Assembly: GCF_040049215.1 (NCBI RefSeq)
Contig: NZ_JBDZDN010000001.1
Span: 1,054,001-1,118,000, forward strand
DNA from: Mesorhizobium_K sp040049215
GTDB lineage: Bacteria > Pseudomonadota > Alphaproteobacteria > Rhizobiales > Rhizobiaceae
Length of the DNA stretch: 64,000 nt
Direction: 5' to 3'
Shown: positions 1 to 6,222 of the stretch, piece by piece
Numbering within the stretch: the first letter of the stretch is position 1
How the letters are laid out: each line of letters begins with the position of its first letter
Notes under the pieces: generated by a model
Told to the model about the DNA's origin: nothing
What the model saw: only the letters and a program-made list of their open reading frames with translations
The model's database searches: none
Position numbers and translations under genes: made by a program

Positions 1-471
1 CTTGTCGACGACCGCCGGGATAAAACTCTGGCCGCCGAAGCCGGGATTGACCGTCATGATCAGCACCAGGGAAAGGCGGTCGAGCACATATTCGATGGCG
101 CTTTCGGGCGTCGACGGGTTGATGGCCACACCCGCCGTCTTGCCGAGCGACTGGATCGCATGCAGCGAGCGGTCGAGATGCGGCCCGGCTTCGGCATGCA
201 CGGTGATGTTGTCGCAGCCTGCCTCGGCGAAAGCCTGCAGGTAGGGGTCGGCCGGCTCGATCATCAGGTGGCAGTCGAACGGCTTTTTCGTGCGCCCGCG
301 GATCGCCTTGATGACGGGCGGGCCGAAGGTGATGTTGGGCACGAAATGCCCGTCCATCACGTCGAGATGGATCCAGTCGGCGCCGGCTCTGTCGATCGCC
401 TCGACCTCGTCGCCGAGTTTCGAAAAATCCGACGCCAGCACCGAGGGCGCGATCAGGGTCTTCGACGACAT
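1..471 (-). CDS. rpe: Ribulose-phosphate 3-epimerase (C-terminus cut by window edge)
   Basis: Interconverts ribulose 5-phosphate and xylulose 5-phosphate in the pentose phosphate/Calvin pathways (cytosol). The minus strand from the ATG at 471 reads as the start of a TIM barrel with the family signatures APSVLASDF near residue 8, LDVMDGHFVPNITFGP near residue 36 (metal-binding Asp), FDCHLMIE, and MTVNPGFGGQ near residue 140. About 157 of the usual 220-225 residues are present; the rest lies beyond base 1. It is transcribed in the same direction as the upstream peptide/protease cluster, 157 bases away, so it could be read from that cluster or from its own promoter. Identification is secure. Confidence 0.95.
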   Translation of the reverse strand, partial: MSSKTLIAPSVLASDFSKLGDEVEAIDRAGADWIHLDVMDGHFVPNITFGPPVIKAIRGRTKKPFDCHLMIEPADPYLQAFAEAGCDNITVHAEAGPHLDRSLHAIQSLGKTAGVAINPSTPESAIEYVLDRLSLVLIMTVNPGFGGQSFIPAVVDK

Positions 472-628
472 GGCAACAATCCTCCCGGCGGGTTGCGGAG
501 CAGGATCTTGCCTTAGCGCAACTGGCCGGTCGGGCCTAGAACCATAATATACAGCCCCCGCCTGAGCCAGCGGGAACCCGGCGCAACGGCGACGCGCCGG
601 ATTCACGTCCAGACGAATCGGCCGTCTG

Positions 629-805
629 TCAGCACTGGCCGATGTTCGGCACGCAGACACCGGCGCAGCCGCCGCCGAACGGCAGGCAGGCGCCGACACA
701 GCACCGCCCCGCGCCGCAGCAGTCCGAAGGCGACAGCGCGGCGCTGCGGTCGAGCGCCTTGCTCAACTGGCGGGCGACGGGTTTTGCTTGACTTGGCAAC
801 TTCAT
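629..805 (-). CDS. Cys-rich RiPP-like precursor peptide A (58 aa)
   Basis: Unnamed small gene. The ATG at 805 has a strong AGAGGAGAA ribosome binding site. The N-terminal 25 residues are Cys-free and carry the leader motif L-P-x-Q-A-x-P-V-x-R shared with the next three genes. The C-terminal half has eight Cys (residues 29, 30, 35, 36, 40, 47, 51, 58) with Gly/Ala, and Cys is the last residue. A Pro-Ser-Asp stands just before the first Cys. I infer a leader-plus-core precursor matured by the protease encoded upstream. It is last of four tandem precursors. A GC-rich hairpin (about 575-599) lies downstream but has no T-run. The natural product is unknown; a structural or metal-binding peptide cannot be excluded. 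Confidence 0.75.
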   Translation of the reverse strand: MKLPSQAKPVARQLSKALDRSAALSPSDCCGAGRCCVGACLPFGGGCAGVCVPNIGQC

Positions 806-911
806 GATATTTTCTCCTCTGTGTTGGCTGGTCGGCAGGATCAGTCCTTGGCCGACGCCGAGTTCCGCCCCTCCGTGGGCGCGAATGCGTGTCTTGACGG
901 ACGCTCGATGC

Positions 912-1094
912 TCAGCAAACTGCCTGGTCGCAGGCGATGTGACACGCCTGCTTGGCGAGCGGATTGCCGATCGCCTCGCAGGCAAGGTGGCAAAGCTGGC
1001 ATTCAATGCCCGCGGACGGGGTCAGGCCCCCTGATGCCGAGCGAGACTTGTTGGATTGCCGCGCGACCGGCACGGCCTGGTTTGGGAAGTTCAT
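912..1094 (-). CDS. Cys-rich RiPP-like precursor peptide B (60 aa)
   Basis: Small gene with its ATG at 1094, preceded by AGAGGAGAA. The start M-N-F-P-N-Q-A-x-P-V-x-R is nearly the same as in peptide C. Cys-free leader of about 31 residues with T-P-S at 25-27, then six Cys at 32, 35, 39, 51, 55 and 60, spaced C-x2-C-x3-C-x11-C-x3-C-x4-C. Cys is the last residue. The C-x3-C pairs at helical spacing suggest a disulfide-stapled helical hairpin, though thioether or heterocycle modification is also possible. It sits 102 bases after peptide C and 106 bases before A, on the same strand, so probably in one transcript with the protease. No family was recognised. Confidence 0.75.
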   Translation of the reverse strand: MNFPNQAVPVARQSNKSRSASGGLTPSAGIECQLCHLACEAIGNPLAKQACHIACDQAVC

Positions 1095-1196
1095 CGCTTT
1101 CTCCTCTGGTCCGGCCGGCCCGGGTTGCCGGCCTCTTTGATTGCGTCTCTCGCGAGACGACGGCGCCATCGCTCCCGGATCGATGCGCGATCATGA

Positions 1197-1412
1197 TCAC
1201 AGGCAGTCGATGCAAGAACCAGCGCCGAGCGCGCCGAGGCAGCTCACGCAAGCCGGCACTGCGCCGGTAACGCAGACCGCCCCGCAGGCCGCCAGCGCGA
1301 TGGCGCAGCCGGCGGCCTTGAAGATATTGCAGCCCGACGGCTCGACGCCGGTGTCGGCCGATCCGACCCCTGCTTTGCGATGCACCGGCCGGCTTTGATT
1401 TGGAAAGTTCAT
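1197..1412 (-). CDS. Cys-rich RiPP-like precursor peptide C (71 aa)
   Basis: Small gene with ATG at 1412 and ribosome binding site AGAGGAGAA seven bases upstream. The leader starts M-N-F-P-N-Q-S-x-P-V-x-R. A Pro-Ser-Gly lies immediately before the first Cys at residue 28. The remainder is hydrophobic and small-residue rich (Ala, Gly, Val, Ile) with eight Cys at 28, 36, 43, 47, 55, 58, 67 and 70. It is the most hydrophobic of the four and could insert in membranes or fold as a compact Cys-bridged peptide. Its shared leader, spacing and ribosome binding site point to duplication from a common ancestor with A and B. The role is inferred from context only. Confidence 0.75.
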   Translation of the reverse strand: MNFPNQSRPVHRKAGVGSADTGVEPSGCNIFKAAGCAIALAACGAVCVTGAVPACVSCLGALGAGSCIDCL

Positions 1413-1469
1413 TTCGTTCTCCTCTTCGTTGACCCATGCCTCTTGGATTTCGCACGACCCGCTCGCCGT

Positions 1470-1751
1470 TCAGCCGCGGCACGCCGACCTGCACATGCTT
1501 TCGCAGACCGTCCGCAAGGGGGGCGGCAGGGCGGCGCAAGCGCTCAGGCAGGCGACGCATTCCTGCGCGGCGGCGATCCCGATGCGGAACGGCGCGGTGG
1601 ACAGCCTTCTCACCACGGGGTCGGACTGGCGCGGCAGGCGCAGCCCGGGAGAAGCGCTGCGCGCCCTCCTCGCGGCCGGCCGCCTGGCTGCAGGTTGTTT
1701 CGCGGCCGTCCGAGATGCAGCTGGCCGCTTCGCCTTCTTGCCCGTCTTCAT
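1470..1751 (-). CDS. Cys-rich RiPP-like precursor peptide D with basic N-terminal extension (93 aa)
   Basis: The ATG at 1751 lies two bases after the protease stop codon (1754-1756), so translation is probably coupled; AGAGGG is the likely ribosome binding site. Residues 1-38 are a Lys/Arg/Ala/Pro-rich extension absent from A-C. The shared leader motif L-P-x-Q-S-x-P-V-x-R follows near residues 39-49, then six Cys at 65, 68, 72, 83, 87 and 91 (C-x2-C-x3-C-x10-C-x3-C-x3-C), almost the same spacing as peptide B. The frame is open upstream through the protease because of high GC, but the Arg-rich translation between 2411 and 1752 is out-of-frame noise. The basic extension could be a targeting segment or nucleic-acid binding tail; this is speculative. 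Confidence 0.7.
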   Translation of the reverse strand: MKTGKKAKRPAASRTAAKQPAARRPAARRARSASPGLRLPRQSDPVVRRLSTAPFRIGIAAAQECVACLSACAALPPPLRTVCESMCRSACRG

Positions 1752-1753
1752 GG

Positions 1754-3722
1754 TCACGCCCTCTTGGCCCAGCTGCGCACCGCGCCGAGCGTCACCGGAA
1801 CGATGTCGCTGACATCCACGCTGAAGCGGTGGACGCGGTCGGCGGTGTTGGTGTTGTTCGGATTGAAGAAGGAAAGCTCGACGTCGTAGCACTCCGAATC
1901 GGGCCGGCAGACGGGGCTGCGCTTCACAGCGATCGTGTCCAGCTCGAGCTCGTCGCTGGTGGTGCCCTGGATGACGGCGGCGATCTGGATGGCGTTGGTC
2001 GCAGCGTAGTTCAGCGCGCGCTCCTCGCCGGTGACGCCGAGGTTGCGCATGTCGTAATAGACGCGGCCGAGGAAGTTGCTCAGCCCCGCAGTCAGCCGGT
2101 CGTAACTCGCCCGCTCCGCCGCCGCGGCCGGGCGCGCGCCGAGCACATGGGTGACGAGCGGCTCGGTCGCCCAGTAGTGCATGCCGCGGAGCGCCGGCAC
2201 GATGAGCGGCAGCACCTGGCCGGACTCCAGCGTCGCGTTGCCGCCGACCGCGCCCGGCACCGAGACGATGTCCGCTCCTTCCTGGATCTGCGCCCGCAGC
2301 GCATCGCGCAGGATCTTGTAGCCGGCCTCCGCGAAGGCGCCGGCGGGATGCACCGCATAGATCGGCGTAGCGTCCAGGTTGAGCGTCCAGATCACCGCGG
2401 CGGCGTCCCACGGGGCTGGTGTCGAGATGCGCCAGGAACTCCAGCGGCGAGAGCGGGTTGCCACCCGCCATCGCCTGCGCGATCGAATCGCGGCGCGCCT
2501 CCGAGCCGAAGTCGTAGGAGAGCGTGCCCAGCGCGTAGATGAGCTGCGGCTTCTTCGGCGCCGTCGCGCCGGACTTGGCGCCGCCGCAGCCACAGCCGCA
2601 ATCGGCGCCGGCCGGCTTCTCCTTCTTGCCGCCGCAACCGCAGCCGCAGTCGGACGGGGCGATCGTAGCCTGCTCCGCCGCCATCGAAGGCGCGACATCC
2701 GGCGCTGCCTCGCCCGAGGGGAAAACCGCCGCCCCGCCAGGCAATGCGAAGGCAGGCACAGGCCGCGCTGCCCGCGCTGCCTGTGGGGCCAAGGGCTGCG
2801 GCTCGGACGGCGCCACGGCGCCCGTGTCGATGCCGGGATATCGGGTTGTTAGGTCTTCCGTCATGACAATTCCCCCTTGAATGAGTTTGGTGGCTGCGTT
2901 CACGTCGATCCGTCCGGTCAGAAATCGGCGGCATTCCCCGTCATCTGGGTCCGGGCAGGGCGCGGCGCTGGCGAGCAATGCCGCGCGGATGGCGAGCGGG
3001 TCGGGCGGCCGGCCCTTGGCGATCTGCAGGCACGCCAGCAGCGCCGCGTTGCCGGTGACGAAGGGCGTCGCGTAGCTCGTGCCGCGCTTGCGTTCGGCGC
3101 CGCCGCCCGCCGCCGCGGCCAGCACGTCGTCGCCGGGCGCCAGCAGCCCCTTGCCGCGGTAGACCTCGCCGTAGTTGCTCGACGCCAGCGGCTGGCCCGC
3201 CGCGTCCATCGCCCCGACCGCCAGCACGCCCGGTGCGGCCGCCGGCACGTGCAGGCAGTCGCAGCCGTCATTGCCCGCCGCCGCGACGATCAGCACGCCA
3301 CGCGCCGCGCAGCGCTCGATCGCCTGCGCCAGCATCGGCTCCGTCGCGCCGGACGGCGAAAGCTGGCCGCCGGAGATGTTGATGAAGTGCGCGCCGTTCT
3401 CCAGTGCCGCGAGCAGGGCGCGCGCGAGATCGAGCTGCGAGCAGGCGAGGCCTTTTGCCCCGCGATCCTCGAAGATCGGGATGACCAGCCCCCGGCAGCG
3501 CGGCGCGATGCCCTCCACCGGGCTGCCCGGCTGGCCGAAGATGATGCTGGCGACTTGGGTGCCGTGCCTCGCCGCGGCGTCGCGCGGATCGAACTCCGGC
3601 TGTCCGTTCGGGAATTCCAGCAGCGCGCCCTGGAAGCAGGGATGGCCGGCATCGACGGGACCGTCGAGCACCGCCACCGTTATGCGCGGATCACCCTTTG
3701 CGAGTTCGCCCAACCGAGACAT
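1754..3722 (-). CDS. PatA/PatG-like subtilisin-family maturation protease, interrupted by a +1 frameshift
   Basis: Predicted peptide-maturation serine protease. From the ATG at 3722 (GAGGGG site upstream) the N-terminal 290 or so residues form an S8 subtilase: catalytic Asp in VAVLDGPVDAGHP, His in RHGTQVASIIFG, oxyanion Asn in AAAGNDG, Ser in GTSYATPFVTG. Next comes a Pro/Ala linker holding two DCGCGCGG repeats, then a C-terminal domain resembling PatG C-terminal regions (starts near LIYALGTLSYDFG). That domain continues only in the +1 frame after base 2412, ending at 1754. Joined, the product is about 655 residues. The frameshift may be a programmed slip, a mutation or a sequence error. There is no signal peptide. 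In cyanobactin pathways such proteases remove leaders or macrocyclise; here the likely substrates are peptides A-D directly downstream. A TTG at 3770 is a weaker alternative start. Confidence 0.8.
2411..2416 (-). other. Candidate +1 frameshift site in the protease gene
   Basis: On the minus strand the zero-frame codons are ACC AGC CCC GTG. Sensible protein continues only if one base of the four-C run is skipped, giving Asp-Thr-Ser-Pro-Trp-Asp. Upstream, the zero frame encodes the protease and linker; downstream, the +1 frame encodes the ordered C-terminal domain to 1754. CCC followed by G allows a proline tRNA to slip from CCC to CCG. No stop codon, stimulatory hairpin or internal Shine-Dalgarno was evident, so an indel or sequencing error in the C-run is at least as likely. 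Confidence 0.6.
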
Positions 3723-3764
3723 GGAGTGCCCCCTCGGGAATATACTCCTATCCTCTTTTGGCTT

Positions 3765-3802
3765 TGTCAATCCTGAATTGCATTATATTTGTGTCATGCA
3801 AT
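3765..3802 (-). promoter_or_regulatory. Candidate promoter and operator of the peptide/protease cluster
   Basis: On the minus strand a perfect TATAAT lies at 3787-3782, about 60 bases before the protease ATG; no good -35 hexamer was found at 17 bases. A second possible promoter is TTGACA at 3770-3765 with TATATT 20 bases on (spacing long). A perfect 7-bp inverted repeat, ATTGCAT at 3777-3783 and ATGCAAT at 3796-3802, brackets the TATAAT, which is where a repressor would bind. The stretch is AT-rich compared with its surroundings and lies between the divergent protease and lepA genes. No regulator gene is adjacent. Confidence 0.45.
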
Positions 3803-3904
3803 TTCTAGTCGCAAATCTTGACCGCGAACCGATGCCGGCGGCCGCCGGTTGTTTCCCGCCCCCGCGCTTGCCGCCTTCCCACCCGCCTGCTAAAGCGCCG
3901 GCCC

Positions 3905-5710
3905 ATGTCCACACCCATTTCCCACATCCGCAACTTCTCCATCGTCGCGCATATCGACCACGGCAAGTCGACGCTCGCCGACCGGCTGATCCAGTCGACC
4001 GGCGGGCTGGACGCGCGGGATATGAAAGAACAAGTCTTGGACTCGATGGACATCGAGCGCGAGCGCGGCATCACCATCAAGGCGCAGACCGTGCGCCTGA
4101 ATTATCGCGCCAAGAACGGCGAGGACTATATCCTCAACCTCATCGACACGCCCGGCCATGTCGACTTCGCCTATGAGGTGTCGCGCAGCCTCGCCGCCTG
4201 CGAGGGCTCGCTGCTCGTCGTCGACGCCTCTCAAGGGGTCGAGGCGCAGACGCTGGCCAACGTCTACCAGGCCATCGACAACAACCACGAGATCGTCGTC
4301 GTCCTCAACAAGGTCGACCTGCCGGCCGCCGAGCCCGAGCGCATCCGCGAGCAGGTCGAGGAGGTGATCGGCATCGACGCCTCCAACGCCGTGCTGATCT
4401 CGGCCAAGACCGGGCTGGGCATCCCCGACGTGCTGGAGGCCATCGTCAACGACCTGCCGCCGCCGCGCGAGGGCGACGCCAAGGCGCCGCTCAAGGCCAT
4501 GCTGGTCGACTCGTGGTACGACCCCTATCTCGGCGTCATCGTGCTGGTGCGCATCATCGACGGCGTGCTCAAGAAGGGCCAGACCATCCGCATGATGGGC
4601 ACCGGCGCGAAATATCTCGTCGAGCGCACCGGCGTCTTCACCCCCAACAAGCTTCCCGTCGACGAGCTCGGCCCGGGCGAGTTCGGCTTCATCACCGGCT
4701 CGATCAAGGAGGTGGCCGACACCCGCGTCGGCGACACCATCACCGAGGACAAGCGCCCGACCGCGAAAGCCCTGCCCGGCTTCAAGCCGGCGCAGCCCGT
4801 CGTCTTCTGCGGCCTGTTCCCGGTCGATGCCGCCGAGTTCGAGGAGCTGCGCGCCGCCATGGGCAGGCTGCGCCTCAACGACGCCAGCTTCTCCTTCGAG
4901 ATGGAATCCTCGGCCGCGCTCGGCTTCGGCTTCCGCTGCGGCTTCCTCGGCCTGCTCCACCTCGAGATCATCCAGGAGCGGCTGGAGCGCGAGTTCAACC
5001 TCGACCTCATCGCGACCGCGCCCTCCGTCGTCTACAAGCTCAACCTCACCGACGGCACGCAGAAGGAGCTGCACAACCCGGCCGACATGCCCGACGTGAT
5101 GAAGATCGTCTCGATCGAGGAGCCGTGGATCCGCGCCACCATCCTCACCCCCGACGATTATCTCGGATCGATCCTGAAGCTCTGCCAGGACCGGCGCGGC
5201 ATCCAGGCCGACCTCTCCTATGTCGGCAAGCGCGCCATGCTGGTCTACGACCTGCCGCTCAACGAGGTGGTGTTCGATTTCTACGACCGGCTGAAGTCGA
5301 TCTCCAAGGGCTACGCCTCCTTCGACTACCACCTCACCGACTACCGCGAGGGCGACCTGGTCAAGATGTCGATCCTGGTCAACGAGGAGCCGGTCGACGC
5401 GCTCTCCATGCTCGTCCACCGCACGGCGGCCGAAAAGCGGGGACGCGTCATGTGCGAGAAGCTCAAGGAGCTGATCCCGCACCATCTGTTCAAGATCCCG
5501 ATCCAGGCCGCCATCGGCGGCAAGGTCATCGCCCGCGAGACCATCTCGGCGCTGAGGAAAGACGTGACGGCGAAATGTTACGGCGGCGACGTCACCCGCA
5601 AGCGCAAGCTGCTCGACAAGCAGAAAGAGGGCAAGAAGCGCATGCGCCAGTTCGGCAAGGTGGATATTCCGCAGGAGGCGTTTATTCAGGCGCTGAAGAT
5701 GGGGGATTAA
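3905..5710 (+). CDS. lepA: Elongation factor 4 (back-translocating GTPase LepA)
   Basis: Ribosome-associated translational GTPase of 601 residues, the usual LepA length. G1 motif AHIDHGKST near residue 16, G2 region RERGITIKAQ, G3 DTPGHVDF, G4 NKVD. EF-G-like domains II, III and V follow, then the LepA-specific C-terminal domain ending in Lys/Arg-rich RKRKLLDKQKEGKKRMRQFG. The ATG at 3905 matches the conserved family N-terminus; an in-frame TTG at 3818 would add a basic 29-residue tail and is rejected. It diverges from the peptide/protease cluster and is followed, from 5711, by a sharp drop in GC content. Confidence 0.97.
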   Translation: MSTPISHIRNFSIVAHIDHGKSTLADRLIQSTGGLDARDMKEQVLDSMDIERERGITIKAQTVRLNYRAKNGEDYILNLIDTPGHVDFAYEVSRSLAACEGSLLVVDASQGVEAQTLANVYQAIDNNHEIVVVLNKVDLPAAEPERIREQVEEVIGIDASNAVLISAKTGLGIPDVLEAIVNDLPPPREGDAKAPLKAMLVDSWYDPYLGVIVLVRIIDGVLKKGQTIRMMGTGAKYLVERTGVFTPNKLPVDELGPGEFGFITGSIKEVADTRVGDTITEDKRPTAKALPGFKPAQPVVFCGLFPVDAAEFEELRAAMGRLRLNDASFSFEMESSAALGFGFRCGFLGLLHLEIIQERLEREFNLDLIATAPSVVYKLNLTDGTQKELHNPADMPDVMKIVSIEEPWIRATILTPDDYLGSILKLCQDRRGIQADLSYVGKRAMLVYDLPLNEVVFDFYDRLKSISKGYASFDYHLTDYREGDLVKMSILVNEEPVDALSMLVHRTAAEKRGRVMCEKLKELIPHHLFKIPIQAAIGGKVIARETISALRKDVTAKCYGGDVTRKRKLLDKQKEGKKRMRQFGKVDIPQEAFIQALKMGD

Positions 5711-5791
5711 GATAAATCATCTATGTTCAGAATGACTTGACCCGCCTAGTGTTATCATGATGACAGAAAGCTGCGTGAGGCGGGTGTCGCT

Positions 5792-6211
5792 TTGTCAATT
5801 AGGAAGCAGGAGTTCTATGAAGGTGCGGCACTTCATCTGCTAGTCAGTGGCGGGTGCGTTAGCCGACTGACCTATGACGCTCCATTTTTTATTGCGAATA
5901 GTATTCTACCTATCCTTCTAAAATATAGTACCAAGAATCGCAGTCCTTGGGGTTTCACCTTTACCGCGAAGGAACAGCGGGCTCTCGAGCGTCTGAGCCG
6001 GCCGGAATCTGTGATTGGACTTATCTGCGGCTACGATGGTATCGCAGCCGTACGTCTGCACGAATATCTACTAATCGCCCCACCGACCGAATCAGCTATA
6101 CATATTTCTTGCGCGCGCGGACATCGCGAGCATTACGAGGTGTCAGGGCCGAGCGGTTCCCTGGCTAGAAAAGTCCCTCCCTCGTATTGGTCGCATGTCT
6201 TAGATGGTTGA
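5792..6211 (+). CDS. Unrecognised 139-aa protein of the restriction-like island
   Basis: Family not recognised. The most plausible start is TTG at 5792 with GAGGCGGG about ten bases upstream; no in-frame ATG fits. The protein has no signal peptide or clear membrane segment. It shows mixed alpha/beta character, a KYSTKNRSPWGFTF stretch near residue 44 and a C-terminal Ser/Gly/Pro region. It lies 11 bases before the Z1 helicase gene on the same strand, with the same low GC and codon use, so it is probably part of the same operon and may be an accessory or specificity factor. An 8-bp inverted repeat (5740-5747 with 5778-5785) precedes it and could be a regulatory site or the lepA terminator stem, though it has no T-run. 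Confidence 0.65.
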   Translation: MSIRKQEFYEGAALHLLVSGGCVSRLTYDAPFFIANSILPILLKYSTKNRSPWGFTFTAKEQRALERLSRPESVIGLICGYDGIAAVRLHEYLLIAPPTESAIHISCARGHREHYEVSGPSGSLARKVPPSYWSHVLDG

Positions 6212-6222
6212 GGGGGTGGGAC

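Noticed and set aside
2590..2690. DCGCGCGG repeats as a zinc finger
   Set aside because: No classical C-x2-C pairs with spacing and no His; the repeats are flexible Gly/Cys tracts in a Pro/Ala linker.
1470..3770. Reading the whole minus-strand frame as one 766-residue protein
   Set aside because: The sequence between 2411 and 1752 is Arg-rich noise in this frame, while the next frame gives an ordered domain, and peptide D has its own start.
3723..3770. TTG at 3770 as protease start
   Set aside because: It overlaps the TTGACA-like hexamer and has no ribosome binding site; ATG at 3722 has GAGGGG and the usual N-terminus.
3890..5485. Long open frame antisense to lepA
   Set aside because: High-GC shadow of lepA: composition dominated by Val, Asp, Gly, Leu and His, no family motif, no ribosome binding site, and lepA is unquestionable.
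5740..5785. lepA terminator from the CCCGCCT / AGGCGGG repeat
   Set aside because: The loop is 30 bases and there is no T-run; left as a possible regulatory repeat only.
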